DNA from: an uncultured Pelagibacteraceae bacterium
GTDB taxonomy: Bacteria; Pseudomonadota; Alphaproteobacteria; Pelagibacterales; Pelagibacteraceae
Direction of reading: 5' to 3'
Length of the DNA stretch: 64,000 nucleotides
NCBI GenBank assembly: GCA_902520695.1
Contig: CABYOT010000005.1
Span: 1-64,000 of the forward strand
Positions 1-10,887 of the stretch are shown here, in pieces. Both the position numbers and the translations under genes were made by a program. The stretch's first letter is position 1, and each line of letters starts with the position of its first letter. Under the pieces are notes generated by a model. That model worked only from the letters and a program-made list of their open reading frames with translations. It had not been told where the DNA came from and made no database searches.

Positions 1-1317
1 GGCTCTGCAGAAGATGCTGATAAAGCAATAAATGCTGCCAAGATCGCATTTGAGACTTGGAGAGAAAGTACAAAGGAAGAAAGATTAGCTTTACTTGAGA
101 AGTTTGATGAAATTTATAATAGAAGATGGGATGAAATGGTTGAGGCACAATCTAAAGAAATGGGCGCCCCACTAGATTTTGCTTCCGAAACACACACTAA
201 AATGGGTGCGGATATTTGTAGAAATAACATTGAAATTTTAAAAGATTTTAATTTTGAACATCAATTTGATCCTAAATCTAATAACCATATAAGATATGAA
301 CCAATTGGAGTTTGTGGATTAATTACACCTTGGAATTTTCCTATGAATCAAATCGTATTAAAGGTTATTCCTGCTTTAGCTGCTGGTTGTACAATGATTT
401 TAAAACCATCCGAAATTGCTCCAGTGTCAGCAGTATTGTTTGCAGAAATGATTGATGAAGCTGGCTTTCCTGCAGGAGTTTTTAATTTAGTTAATGGAAA
501 TGGAGAAGTTGTTGGAAATCATATTTCTGGTCATCCTGATATTGATATGGTTTCATTCACAGGATCAACAAGAGCTGGAAAATTAATTCAAAAAAATGCA
601 GCTGATACTATAAAAAAAGTAACTCTTGAACTAGGCGGCAAAGGTGGAAATATAGTTTTTGCGGATTCTTATCCAAATGCTGTTAGAGATGGTGTAAGAA
701 ATATAATGAGCAACTCAGGACAATCATGTGATGCTCCAACAAGAATGTTGGTTGAAAAACCAATCTATGAAAGAGCTGTTAAAGAAGCTGTTGATGAAGC
801 AAATAAAATTAGAGTTGATCTGGCTTCTAAAAAAGGAGATCATATTGGACCTTTAGTTTCAAAAGTACAATATGATAAAGTTGTAAATCTTATCAATGAG
901 GGAATAAAAGAAGGCGCAACATTAGCTGCAGGTGGACCAGATTTGCCAAATGGACTTAACAAAGGTTATTTTGTTAAACCAACAATTTTTTCAGATGTAA
1001 ATAATGACATGAAAATTGCAAGAACTGAAATTTTTGGACCTGTGCTTTCAATTATACCATTTGAAACTGAAGAAGAAGCAATAGCAATTACAAATGATAC
1101 ATCTTATGGACTAGGTAATTATCTACAAACTGAAGATAAAGAAAAAGCCAAAAGAGTTGCTAGAAAAGTTAGAGCTGGAACGGTTTATATCAATGGTCAA
1201 GCCACAGATACTGGAATGCCGTTTGGTGGTTACAAACAATCTGGTAATGGTCGTGAAGGTGGTGTCTGGGGTTTCACTGAATTTTTAGAAGTAAAAGCAA
1301 TTACCGGTTGGAATTAA
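1..1317 (+). CDS. NAD-dependent aldehyde dehydrogenase (5' truncated by window edge)
   Basis: ORF is open in frame from base 1 (GSAEDADKAINAAKIAFETWRES...), so 136 is not the true start; PWNFP, VTLELGGKGGNIVF, SGQSC and EIFGPV motifs. Confidence 0.93.
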   Translation, partial: GSAEDADKAINAAKIAFETWRESTKEERLALLEKFDEIYNRRWDEMVEAQSKEMGAPLDFASETHTKMGADICRNNIEILKDFNFEHQFDPKSNNHIRYEPIGVCGLITPWNFPMNQIVLKVIPALAAGCTMILKPSEIAPVSAVLFAEMIDEAGFPAGVFNLVNGNGEVVGNHISGHPDIDMVSFTGSTRAGKLIQKNAADTIKKVTLELGGKGGNIVFADSYPNAVRDGVRNIMSNSGQSCDAPTRMLVEKPIYERAVKEAVDEANKIRVDLASKKGDHIGPLVSKVQYDKVVNLINEGIKEGATLAAGGPDLPNGLNKGYFVKPTIFSDVNNDMKIARTEIFGPVLSIIPFETEEEAIAITNDTSYGLGNYLQTEDKEKAKRVARKVRAGTVYINGQATDTGMPFGGYKQSGNGREGGVWGFTEFLEVKAITGWN

Positions 1318-1361
1318 TATTTTAAATAACTTATAATCAAAATTAGTTAATAGAGGTTTAT

Positions 1362-1748
1362 ATGATTGGTTATGTGATGGTAGGTACTAATAATTTAAAT
1401 GAGGCTATTACATTTTACGACAAAGTTTTAGAAGTAATTGGTTTAGATAGAAACGAGACAATAGAAGATGATTATGCTGCATATGGGGCAAAAGGTACCA
1501 AAGATATTGAGTTTTACGTCACTAAACCTTTCAATAAAAAAGATGCTACCTTTGGAAATGGAACACAAATCACATTTTTAACTTCATCAAGATCTCACGT
1601 AGATAAATTTCATGAGGTAGGTTTAAAAGCTGGAGGAACTAGTGAGGGATCTGGTGGTGAAAGACCAGAAGGCTCAGGAGTTTATTATTCTTATCTTCGT
1701 GATTTAGATGGAAATAAAATTTGTGCATTTACAAATAGTAGAGAATAA
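1362..1748 (+). CDS. VOC/glyoxalase-family protein
   Basis: MIGYVMVGTNNLNEAITFYDKVLEVIG start and YLRDLDGNKICAF end typical of VOC fold proteins. Confidence 0.85.
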   Translation: MIGYVMVGTNNLNEAITFYDKVLEVIGLDRNETIEDDYAAYGAKGTKDIEFYVTKPFNKKDATFGNGTQITFLTSSRSHVDKFHEVGLKAGGTSEGSGGERPEGSGVYYSYLRDLDGNKICAFTNSRE

Positions 1749-1753
1749 AATTT

Positions 1754-2668
1754 ATGTCATACGACCCAATCAAGACAAAATTAGAAAACAATAAAATCAT
1801 TATTTTAGATGGAGGTATGGGCGCAGAACTAGAAAAAAATGGTGCTGAGATGGATAAGCATATGTGGTGTGGGAAGTGTTCTGTTGATCATCCTGAATTG
1901 GTTAGAAAAGTGCATGAGGATTATATAAATGCTGGAGCTGATGTAATTACAACTAATACTTATAGCACTACTCCAATATCAATGAGACAATATGGTTATG
2001 CAGACTCTATAGAAAAATTTAATCAAACAAGTGTTAAGGTTGCAAGAGAAGCAATTGAAAATACTAACAACAATACTGCATTAGCTGGAAGTGTATCAAC
2101 TTTTGGAAACTTTTATAAACTTGGTATCAAAGCAATGATACCTGGTTTTCATGAACAACTAAAAATTTTATCTGAAGCTGGAGTAGACTTAATTATTTTA
2201 GAAGCTATGTCTTCACAAGCTGACATAGTTGAAGCAATGTTAAATTGTTCCACAAAAGTAAATATACCTGTTTGGTTATCTGTATCATGCGTAATGGATG
2301 ATCAAAAAAATATAATGCTTGGATATAATGATACTATTGACTCTGATACACATGTCTATGAAAACTTTGAGACATCCATAAATAATTTTAAAAAATTACA
2401 CAGTGGACCAATATTGGTTGCTCATTCAGATATAAACATTACAGGAAAAGCAATTGAAACTGCAAAGAAGAATTATGATGGAATATTAGGGGCATATCCA
2501 AATAAAGGTTATTATGAAAAACCACACTGGAGATTTGTAGATGACATGACGCCAGCTGGGTATTTAAATGAAGTTAAGTCATGGATTAAAAATGGAGCTC
2601 AAATTATAGGTGGCTGTTGTGGAATAGGAGTTGATGAGATTAAAGCCATTTCAATTTTAAAAAACTAA
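1754..2668 (+). CDS. Homocysteine S-methyltransferase family protein (BHMT-like), paralogue 1
   Basis: N-terminal ILDGGMGAELE, internal VSC and C-terminal IIGGCCGIG zinc-binding motif. Confidence 0.88.
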   Translation: MSYDPIKTKLENNKIIILDGGMGAELEKNGAEMDKHMWCGKCSVDHPELVRKVHEDYINAGADVITTNTYSTTPISMRQYGYADSIEKFNQTSVKVAREAIENTNNNTALAGSVSTFGNFYKLGIKAMIPGFHEQLKILSEAGVDLIILEAMSSQADIVEAMLNCSTKVNIPVWLSVSCVMDDQKNIMLGYNDTIDSDTHVYENFETSINNFKKLHSGPILVAHSDINITGKAIETAKKNYDGILGAYPNKGYYEKPHWRFVDDMTPAGYLNEVKSWIKNGAQIIGGCCGIGVDEIKAISILKN

Positions 2669-2686
2669 AGTATAAATTAAAAAATA

Positions 2687-3139
2687 ATGAAAACATTTAT
2701 TGGTGGTATTGGTTGTTTTTGGGATGAAACTAAGTACGAAGGTATTAAAGGTATAATCTCTACCGAATGTGGTTACTGTGGAGGGGATGATCCCAATGTA
2801 ACATATAAAGCTGTGTGCGGTGGTGACACTGGCCATATTGAAGTTGTAAAAGTTGAATATGATGAAAAAGAAAAATCATATGAGGACATGGTAAATCTAT
2901 TTTTTGAACTACACGACTCAACACAAGTAAATCGACAGGGTACTTATGTAGGAATTCAATATAGATCGGAAATTTTTTATAATACTGATGAGGAAAAAAA
3001 GATTGCTGAAAAAGTATTAAACGAGGTTAATAAGAAATTGGACGGTAAGGTATCAACAAAAATATCCAAGGAAAAAAATTATTGTAAAGCAGAAGGATAT
3101 CACCAGAAATATGAACAAAAAAAATCATTGAAATATTGA
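2687..3139 (+). CDS. msrA: Peptide-methionine (S)-S-oxide reductase
   Basis: GCFW catalytic motif, GYCGG, FFELHDSTQVNRQGTYVGIQYRS, YHQKY. Confidence 0.9.
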   Translation: MKTFIGGIGCFWDETKYEGIKGIISTECGYCGGDDPNVTYKAVCGGDTGHIEVVKVEYDEKEKSYEDMVNLFFELHDSTQVNRQGTYVGIQYRSEIFYNTDEEKKIAEKVLNEVNKKLDGKVSTKISKEKNYCKAEGYHQKYEQKKSLKY

Positions 3140-4293
3140 AAATAAAAAAATTAGCTTCTGTTAAAAATCCTGAATTAGAGACAATTAGAGACAATAAGGC
3201 TTTATGGAATCTTCCAAAAACTAGAAGATTAGGTTACAGAAATCTACATAAAATAAATAGATACAGTCTTTATTTAAGATCCGATCTAGTATTAAGACTA
3301 AAGTTAAAACCTAATAATAAAATTAGTAAAATACCATTGGTTAAAAAAATGATCAAAAATAAATCTTTTTGCTCATTAATTGTTGGCAAAGGTCAAAATA
3401 TATTATTTGAAAAATACGCTAAAGACTTCAAAAGAAATCAGCCGCAGACAATTATGTCAATAACTAAAATGTTTATTAACTTATTTGTTGGAGAACTGTT
3501 AAAAAAAAAATCGATAGATTTGAATAAAAAAGTTTCACATTATTTGCCTAAAATTGGAAGCGGTTATGCTAATGCAAAAGTACAAGATGTTTTAAATATG
3601 AATATTATAAATTCCTATACCGAAGATTATACTAAAGCATATTCTTCATCTTTTTTACATGAGCCAGTTGGAGGTTGGAGACTACCAAAAAATTTAAAAA
3701 ATCATTTAAGCCAAGAAGAATATTTAAATTCAATTAAAAAAATTAAAAACAAAAGTATAATAAATAGTTGTGAATATGCATTTTATAAATCAGCGAATAC
3801 TGATGTAGTGGGATTAATTGTAGAAAAGGTAAGTGGAAGAACTTTAAGAGATTGGGTATTGTCGGCAGTTGAAGCAGCTGGCTTTGAAGAAGGTTTATAT
3901 ATTGCCTCTGATAGATATGGGATGCCATGGATGTCTGGCGGTGGTTGTTTAATTGCCAGAGATTTTTTAAGAATGGGTTTGCTTTTTGCAAGGAAAGGTA
4001 TAGGGGTTGGAAATAGAAAAGTTGGATCACCTTCCTTTTTACACAAAACAATTAAAAATTTAGGACCTAAATACATGGAATTATCAAAAAACAAATATTT
4101 GTATTACTCAAATTCAACAATGGTATCTGGTAACATGATTGGACACTCTGGATATGGAGGTCAATTTTTGGCAACAAATTTTAAAACTGGCAAAGTCGCA
4201 GCATTTTTTTCAGTATTGGAAACAAAATCTGCAACAAAAGAGAGTTATAAAGTTGATATGATTAATATGTTGATAAATTTAGTTAATAATTAA
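3136..4293 (+). CDS. Serine hydrolase, beta-lactamase/PBP-like (class C type)
   Basis: SITK (SxxK) motif, YKSANTDVVGLIVEKVSGR, GHSGYGGQF near C-terminus. The ORF-track start at 3136 is a TTG overlapping the msrA stop region. Confidence 0.78.
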   Translation: MKIKKLASVKNPELETIRDNKALWNLPKTRRLGYRNLHKINRYSLYLRSDLVLRLKLKPNNKISKIPLVKKMIKNKSFCSLIVGKGQNILFEKYAKDFKRNQPQTIMSITKMFINLFVGELLKKKSIDLNKKVSHYLPKIGSGYANAKVQDVLNMNIINSYTEDYTKAYSSSFLHEPVGGWRLPKNLKNHLSQEEYLNSIKKIKNKSIINSCEYAFYKSANTDVVGLIVEKVSGRTLRDWVLSAVEAAGFEEGLYIASDRYGMPWMSGGGCLIARDFLRMGLLFARKGIGVGNRKVGSPSFLHKTIKNLGPKYMELSKNKYLYYSNSTMVSGNMIGHSGYGGQFLATNFKTGKVAAFFSVLETKSATKESYKVDMINMLINLVNN

Positions 4294-4295
4294 AA

Positions 4296-5285
4296 TTAAG
4301 AATATCTAGAAATTAATTTTTTAAGATGATTATCTGTAACACCACAACACCCTCCGATAATTTTAATTTGTTCATCAATTAGATTTCCACATTCATAAGC
4401 AAATTCATCCTCTGCATAGGTCACTATTGCCTTGTGTGTTTTTGTATCAAACTTATGTATTTCTGGATAAAACATAATTGGACCTTTCCAATTATCTTTA
4501 ATTACCTTCAATCCATCAAAGGCATCAACAAGCCAAGTATGCATAATACCATAAACATCTCCGCCCATATTGGTCAGAGACTTCATAATATCATCTAAAA
4601 GAACAATCTTATCATCAGGAATGAATTTTGGTTGCTCTTTGTATATGCTTTCATCATAAATAAGTGATTTTTCTTTTTCAGCTCTAAAATTTCTTCCAAT
4701 TACGCTATTATCAAATTTACTAATACAGCAGCTTAATCCAACCCAAACAGGTAAACCAGTTTCTAAAACAGAGTTAAGTAAAATTTTTGAGTGATCTATA
4801 TCTAATAACATTTCTAGAATTAATACATCGACTCCTTCTTCTTTTAAGATTTTAGCAGCCTCTTTATAATTTCTCTCTTCCTCTCTAAATGAAGGTATGT
4901 ACTTTGGATCTGGAACAAATTCATTTTCTTTTAATGAGAAAAAATTTGACAAACTACCAGCTACCCCAACTATATTCTCTTTCCCTTTATTCTTAATTGC
5001 CTTTTTGGCTATATCAACAGATCTAACAATAAACTCCTTTGTTTCATTACCTCTATTAATACTATTCATATTGTGTCTTGTAGTGCTAAAAGTATTTGCT
5101 GTAATAAGATCACAGCCTGCATCCATAAAATTTTCATGAACTTGTCTTACAATTTCTGGTGCTGTGATTGTTGCTAATGCAGAAAAAGCTGGGGTCATCT
5201 CACCTCCTAAGTTTGCAATCTCAGAACCATTTCCACCATCTAAGAATATTTTTGAATTTGATTTAAACTTTTCTTTAAACAGCAT
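4296..5285 (-). CDS. Homocysteine S-methyltransferase family protein, paralogue 2
   Basis: IFLDGGNGSEIANLGGEM start, GLSCC, IIGGCCGVTDNHL end. Confidence 0.86.
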   Translation of the reverse strand: MLFKEKFKSNSKIFLDGGNGSEIANLGGEMTPAFSALATITAPEIVRQVHENFMDAGCDLITANTFSTTRHNMNSINRGNETKEFIVRSVDIAKKAIKNKGKENIVGVAGSLSNFFSLKENEFVPDPKYIPSFREEERNYKEAAKILKEEGVDVLILEMLLDIDHSKILLNSVLETGLPVWVGLSCCISKFDNSVIGRNFRAEKEKSLIYDESIYKEQPKFIPDDKIVLLDDIMKSLTNMGGDVYGIMHTWLVDAFDGLKVIKDNWKGPIMFYPEIHKFDTKTHKAIVTYAEDEFAYECGNLIDEQIKIIGGCCGVTDNHLKKLISRYS

Positions 5286-6179
5286 CTATTTTTTTTCTTT
5301 TGGTGCTAGAACAACAGCTAATACTCCTCCTACAACAATCATTGTACTTCCAACAACTTCTCTCCAACCAAATACCTCATCTGTTAAAATACCAGCTGAT
5401 ATAACACCAACTACTATTTCGCTTAAATATAATATTGCACAAAGGCCTGCACCTAAAACAGATGGAGACCACATTATAACTACTCCGGTAGGAATAAAAT
5501 AAAATACTGAAATAAGAACTAAAAAAGTAAACATTGATGTAAAAGCTTCGAACGGTGGCATAGGTCCTAAGTAATCTTTTAAAATAAAGCCAGCAAAAAT
5601 ATTAAATATTGTCCCATAAAAAAAGAAAGAAAAGATTACTGGAAAGACACCATCTGTTTTGGAAATTTCTAAACGTACTAACCCAGCCCCAAATAGTACA
5701 CCACCTACCAATGCCAACCAATCTCCTGCATTTTGTGGTAACGGTATAATGTTAGACTGACTAAAAACTACCCACAAACCCCCTAGTGCTAAGCTTAAAG
5801 TTAAAACTCTTTCTAAACCTGGTCTTTTTTTTAAAAAATATATTTCAAAAATAGTCGTCCAGACAGGTATCATGTAAAACATGATTAATGCTCGTACAAC
5901 ATCTGTAAGCAAGAAACTTAATGCGTAACATATAAAACCACTTCCCGTTAAAAAACCAACAAAAGGAATTTCTAAACCAGATGTACGACCTTTATACTTT
6001 CTCCACAAAGAGATGGGTGTAAGTAATAAAATTCCGATCATCATTTGAGAAATTGTTCCCCAACCTCCAGTAAGTCCCCCATCTTCTAAAATTCTTTGAG
6101 GTAGCCAATAAACTCCCCATGATCCAGCAGCTATTGCTAACGCAAAAGCTATTTTAAAATGATGTTTGTGTCTGACCAT
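5286..6179 (-). CDS. DMT-superfamily (EamA) transporter
   Basis: About 10 hydrophobic helices, two EamA-type repeats, 297 aa. Confidence 0.82.
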   Translation of the reverse strand: MVRHKHHFKIAFALAIAAGSWGVYWLPQRILEDGGLTGGWGTISQMMIGILLLTPISLWRKYKGRTSGLEIPFVGFLTGSGFICYALSFLLTDVVRALIMFYMIPVWTTIFEIYFLKKRPGLERVLTLSLALGGLWVVFSQSNIIPLPQNAGDWLALVGGVLFGAGLVRLEISKTDGVFPVIFSFFFYGTIFNIFAGFILKDYLGPMPPFEAFTSMFTFLVLISVFYFIPTGVVIMWSPSVLGAGLCAILYLSEIVVGVISAGILTDEVFGWREVVGSTMIVVGGVLAVVLAPKEKK

Positions 6180-7597
6180 TAGTTTAATTTTGGTTTAATT
6201 TTAGAAAAATTAAAAATTTCTTCATATCTTTTTGCAAAAGATATCACTTTTAAATCTTCTTTTTCTTTTGCTATAATTTGAATACCTATTGGAAATCCAT
6301 CTTTATTAAAACCAATAGGTAAAGAAATTGATGGTAAGTAAAAAAGACTAGCAAATATATGTATTTCAATCCATCTATGATAAGTGTCCATTAATTTTTC
6401 ATTAATTTTTTCTGGGTGTCTTAAATTTTTATCAAAAGGAAATGATTGTTGAGATGGTAAAGCTAAAAAATCAAAATCACCAAACAAACTATTTACATCA
6501 TTTGATAATTCAATTCTTAAGTTAAGAGCAGATTTTACATCTTCCTCTGTAAGCTCGATACCTTTATTGTATTCCCATAACGCCTGTGGAGTCATTTCGT
6601 TAACATCTTTGATATTCATTGTAATAATATCCTCATAAATACTTTTTGCTCTTAATGTGCCCCAGCAATTCCATAGTTTATGAGCATCTATTTTTGGTTT
6701 TAAGTTTTCAATTATAACTTTATGTTTTTCAAGATTGTTTAGTTGTTTGTTACTTATCTCAATTATCTCTGGATCATATTGATAGTTGCCATTCATGTCA
6801 GATAACCATCCAATTTTTATTTTTGAAAATTCGTGGTCACTAAAATTAACCTCACTAAAAGAATTATCTAAACTGAAAGAAATTGAATCTTCTTTATGTT
6901 CTCCAACTATGACATCTAAAAGAATAGACATATCATCAGGTGTTCTTGCAAGACATCCTGGTGTTGAAATAACTGGAAGATTTTTCTTTTTTTCATTTGT
7001 TCGATAATCGGGAAGTAATCCTGGTGTTGGTCTAAAACCATAGACATTTGCGTAAGCAGCAGGTGTTCTACAAGAACCCATCATATCTGTACCATCAGCA
7101 AATGGCAGTAAATTTGCTGCAACTGCAACACCAGCTCCACCACTTGATCCACCAGATGATTGACTATTTCCATAAATGTTTGGTGTTATTCCAAACAATC
7201 TATTCGCTGTATGAGCGCCCACTCCTAATTCAGCAGTGTTTGTTTTTCCAATTATTATTCCACCGGCATCTATTTGACGATCAACAATTATAGAATTTTT
7301 TTTTGGAAAATAATCTTTATATCCAGGAAAACCATAAGTGGTTGGAAAACCAACTACATCTAGCAAATCTTTAGAGGCAAGAGGTAAGCCAAAAAGCGGC
7401 TTATTCTCGTCAAAATTTTTATCCTTAATCTCAGCTTCTTTAATTATTTCTTCTTCATCCTTAATTGAAACAATAGCATTCAAAGATGGATTAAATTTTT
7501 TTATTCTTTCAAAATATAAGCCAACTATTTCTTTTACTGAAACATCTTTTTTCTTAATTAAAGAAATAATTTCTTTAACTGATTTATTTTCAAGCAT
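6179..7597 (-). CDS. Amidase (amidase signature family)
   Basis: LPLASKDLLDVVGFPTTYGFPGY, GGSSGGAGVAVAANLLPFADGTDMMGSCRTPAAYANVYGFRPTPG (Ser-cisSer-Lys signature). Confidence 0.9.
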   Translation of the reverse strand: MLENKSVKEIISLIKKKDVSVKEIVGLYFERIKKFNPSLNAIVSIKDEEEIIKEAEIKDKNFDENKPLFGLPLASKDLLDVVGFPTTYGFPGYKDYFPKKNSIIVDRQIDAGGIIIGKTNTAELGVGAHTANRLFGITPNIYGNSQSSGGSSGGAGVAVAANLLPFADGTDMMGSCRTPAAYANVYGFRPTPGLLPDYRTNEKKKNLPVISTPGCLARTPDDMSILLDVIVGEHKEDSISFSLDNSFSEVNFSDHEFSKIKIGWLSDMNGNYQYDPEIIEISNKQLNNLEKHKVIIENLKPKIDAHKLWNCWGTLRAKSIYEDIITMNIKDVNEMTPQALWEYNKGIELTEEDVKSALNLRIELSNDVNSLFGDFDFLALPSQQSFPFDKNLRHPEKINEKLMDTYHRWIEIHIFASLFYLPSISLPIGFNKDGFPIGIQIIAKEKEDLKVISFAKRYEEIFNFSKIKPKLN

Positions 7598-7609
7598 GAG
7601 AATTTACTA

Positions 7610-8800
7610 TTACCTAGCTTTTTTAATGGATGCTAGAGTAATTTCCTTTATTTCTTCCAAAGTTGCTTTTCTAGGATTTTGTCCATAGGCTTGATCTTTC
7701 ATTGATTTTTCAGCAATTCTATCAACACAACCCTCGGGGACTCCAATTTCGCTCAAACTTTTTGGAATTTTAATTCTATCAAGAATGTTTTCAATGTTTG
7801 ATATAAATGCATCTACAGAATGATCTTTAAATTGCATAGCCTCTGACATTCTTTTAACTTTTTCTTCCATACCTGGTAGATTATATTTTAAAACTACAGG
7901 CAATATTATTGCATTCGTTAGTCCGTGATGAGTATTGTATTCGGCTCCAACCATATGAGCAATAGCATGTACTAATCCTAAACCTTTTAAAAAAGAAATT
8001 CCTGCTAAACAAGATCCAACATGCATTCCACCTCTTGCAACTATATTGCTTGGATCTTCTACAGCTGTGACTAAAGATTTTGATATCAAAGATAAACCTT
8101 CTAAAGCAGCACCATCACACATTGGATTGAAACCAGGAACACAATAACCCTCTATACCATGGATTAAAGCATCTGCACCAGTCCATGCAGTTAAATTTGC
8201 TGGTAAGCCAATTGTAAGTTCTGGATCTAATAATGCTAAGGAAGGTCTAACATCTGGATGCCACATACAAAATTTCATGCCTTCTTTTAAATAAGTAACC
8301 ATAGCTGAAATTTCTGTTTCAGCTCCAGTTCCAGCAGTTGTTGGAATAGTTATAATTTTTGGGAATGGGTTATCCTTACTAATTTTAGGCGGAGTTAATT
8401 CAAACTCAAAATCTCTTAATGGAACATCATTGTTCGCTGTGAGGCAAATTAATTTTCCTCCATCCATAGCACTACCTCCACCAATTGCAATTATAGCGTC
8501 ATGTTTATCATCTTTAAATTTACTAACACCATTTGAAACTTCATCTTCTCGAGGATTAGGAGATATATCAAAAAATAAATCTGATTCTATGTTTGAGCTA
8601 TTAAGATAGCTTTGTAAATTTGTAATAAATGGTAATTTTGGACTTCCTTTATCTGTAACTATTAACGGATTTTTAATATTTAAATTATTACAAATACTTC
8701 CTATTTCTTTTAATCTACCAGGGCCATAAGCAATGTTAGTAGGAAACGTCCAATCTTGATTGGATAGAATATCAGTTTCATTAAGTTTAAAACTTTGCAT
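7610..8800 (-). CDS. Iron-containing alcohol dehydrogenase
   Basis: AIGGGSAMDGGKLI, PTTAGTGAETEISAM, DALIHGIEGY, GLGLVHAIAHMVGAEYNTHHGLTNAI metal site. Confidence 0.92.
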   Translation of the reverse strand: MQSFKLNETDILSNQDWTFPTNIAYGPGRLKEIGSICNNLNIKNPLIVTDKGSPKLPFITNLQSYLNSSNIESDLFFDISPNPREDEVSNGVSKFKDDKHDAIIAIGGGSAMDGGKLICLTANNDVPLRDFEFELTPPKISKDNPFPKIITIPTTAGTGAETEISAMVTYLKEGMKFCMWHPDVRPSLALLDPELTIGLPANLTAWTGADALIHGIEGYCVPGFNPMCDGAALEGLSLISKSLVTAVEDPSNIVARGGMHVGSCLAGISFLKGLGLVHAIAHMVGAEYNTHHGLTNAIILPVVLKYNLPGMEEKVKRMSEAMQFKDHSVDAFISNIENILDRIKIPKSLSEIGVPEGCVDRIAEKSMKDQAYGQNPRKATLEEIKEITLASIKKAR

Positions 8801-8836
8801 TTTTTTTATAAAGTATACAATTTTAAAAAATTATAA

Positions 8837-9769
8837 ATGAATATTTATTCAGAAAAAACAGATTTAAAAAAAACATATTTAGCAATATTTACCATGCTCT
8901 TAGCAATCCTATGTGTGGATATGTATATGGTTGTAATAAAGTTTTTGGGCAATGAATATACTGTAATTCAGTTAGCAGTATTCAGAAATATTGCAGGGGT
9001 AATCCCTTTATTTATACTTATTTTATTTACTCAAGAGTATATTTCAGTTTTTAAGAACCTAAACAACAAATTCATTGCCTTAAGCTTTTTTAGAGGTTTG
9101 GCTTTCTTATCAATGAATATATTTATATTTATTTCAGTTATTAATTTAGAATTTGCAACCGCTATGGTTCTTACATTTTCTTCGCCATTTTTCATTGTAA
9201 TTTTATCAATAATTTTTTTAAAGGATAAAGTTGGTATTTATAGATGGTCCGCAATTTTTATAGGTTTTTTTGGAGTTGTTTTAATTGTTCAGCCTGGAAG
9301 TGACATTTTTAGCTTTTACTCAATATTTCCAATTTTAACGGCAATTGCTTGGGCATTGAGTGTGATAATTTTAAAATTTATACCTGATGGTCACTCAACA
9401 GCAAAAATTCAGTTATACACTTTAATATTTAATGTAATTGGTGGTGTTGTGGTATTTTTATTGACTAGTGGACATGCAGAAATAAAAAGTACCCAAGATT
9501 TTTTTCTTATGACATTGACTGGTATTCTTGGAGGTACTGCAGCAATACTTTTTATCTATTCTTATAGATTAATCTCTGCAAGTAAGATGGCTTCGTTTGA
9601 ATATTTTGGCATTCCTTCATCATTTGTTTTAGGTTGGTTATTTTTTAATGAGGCTCCTTGGGAACAATTATTCCCGGGTGTATTTGTAATAGTATTTGCT
9701 GGAATGATTATAATTTGGAGAGATAAAATAAAAACAAAAAGCACAAAAGTTACAAGAGAGATTAACTAG
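8837..9769 (+). CDS. DMT-superfamily (EamA) transporter
   Basis: Polytopic, two EamA repeats; 36-bp divergent spacer with the alcohol dehydrogenase. Confidence 0.82.
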   Translation: MNIYSEKTDLKKTYLAIFTMLLAILCVDMYMVVIKFLGNEYTVIQLAVFRNIAGVIPLFILILFTQEYISVFKNLNNKFIALSFFRGLAFLSMNIFIFISVINLEFATAMVLTFSSPFFIVILSIIFLKDKVGIYRWSAIFIGFFGVVLIVQPGSDIFSFYSIFPILTAIAWALSVIILKFIPDGHSTAKIQLYTLIFNVIGGVVVFLLTSGHAEIKSTQDFFLMTLTGILGGTAAILFIYSYRLISASKMASFEYFGIPSSFVLGWLFFNEAPWEQLFPGVFVIVFAGMIIIWRDKIKTKSTKVTREIN

Positions 9770-10808
9770 CAGACTTCATAGATTTCATAACTATCGCCCT
9801 GTCTATTTCACCAATCAATTTTCCAGTTTTTGTATCTACAACTGGAAATTTTTGATCTGTATCTACTAATTTATCAATCAATGTCTCAATTTTTGAGTCG
9901 TGTGGAATATTATTAGATCCATTTTCAAATAATTTTTTTGTGTCATCGCAACATTCCTCCCGCATTACTTTGCTTGCGCTTAATACTTTGTATTTTGGAA
10001 CATCTTCGCAAAAATCTTTTACATATTGGTCTTTGGGATTTGCAACAATTTCCTCAGGGGTACCAACTTGTGAAACCTCTCCATCTTTCATAATAGCAAT
10101 ATGATCCCCCATCTTTATGGCTTCTAAAAAATCATGAGTAATAAATACCATTGTCTTTTGAAGTTTTTCTTGAATTTTTAACAATTCATCCTGCATTTCT
10201 CTTCTAATTAGTGGGTCAAGTGCAGAAAAAGGTTCATCAAAAATTAAGATTTCTGGATCAACTGCAAGTGCACGAGCCAGACCGACTCTTTGTTGCATAC
10301 CACCAGAAAGTTCTCTTGGGTAATTATTGTGCCAGCCTTCCAAACCTACCATTTTTAAAACTTCCATTGATTTTTCTGTTCTATCGTTTTTTTTATTTCC
10401 TCTAATCTCTAAACCATAACCAATATTTTCAATAACAGTTCTATGCGGGAACAAACCAAAATGTTGGAAAACCATACTCATCTTATTTCTTCTTAAATCT
10501 AATAAATCTCTTCCACTCATTTTCGTTACATCAACATCATCCATTTTAACAGTTCCAGAAGTTGGTTCAATTAATCTAGAAATACATCTAACTAAAGTAG
10601 ATTTTCCACTCCCAGATAGACCCATTACTACAAAGGTTTCGCCTTTCTCAATTGAAAAGCTTACATCTTTTACTGCTACTACATGTCCAGTCTTTTCCTG
10701 AACTTCTTTTATTGATAAGCTTTTATCTAAATCTTTAATTATTCTTTGTTCCTCAGAACCAAATAATTTCCAAACATTTGAACACGTTATTTTTGGTTGA
10801 TTATTCAT
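9762..10808 (-). CDS. proV: Glycine betaine/proline-type ABC transporter ATP-binding protein with C-terminal CBS-like tail
   Basis: GLSGSGKST Walker A, ELSGGMQQRVGLARALA signature, LIFDEPFSALDPLIR, C-terminal FPVVDTKTGKLIGEIDR. Confidence 0.9.
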   Translation of the reverse strand: MNNQPKITCSNVWKLFGSEEQRIIKDLDKSLSIKEVQEKTGHVVAVKDVSFSIEKGETFVVMGLSGSGKSTLVRCISRLIEPTSGTVKMDDVDVTKMSGRDLLDLRRNKMSMVFQHFGLFPHRTVIENIGYGLEIRGNKKNDRTEKSMEVLKMVGLEGWHNNYPRELSGGMQQRVGLARALAVDPEILIFDEPFSALDPLIRREMQDELLKIQEKLQKTMVFITHDFLEAIKMGDHIAIMKDGEVSQVGTPEEIVANPKDQYVKDFCEDVPKYKVLSASKVMREECCDDTKKLFENGSNNIPHDSKIETLIDKLVDTDQKFPVVDTKTGKLIGEIDRAIVMKSMKSAS

Positions 10809-10887
10809 ATTTTGTTATTTTAATAACACAAAAATAGACAATATTTTTCTTTAAAAGTAAAATTATTTATTTTAAATTTTAAATAAT

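Noticed and set aside
3743-4094. Antisense ORFs (102 and 103 aa) inside the serine hydrolase gene
   Set aside because: They overlap each other and a well-supported CDS on the opposite strand; composition looks like codon-shadow translation, with no domain signal.
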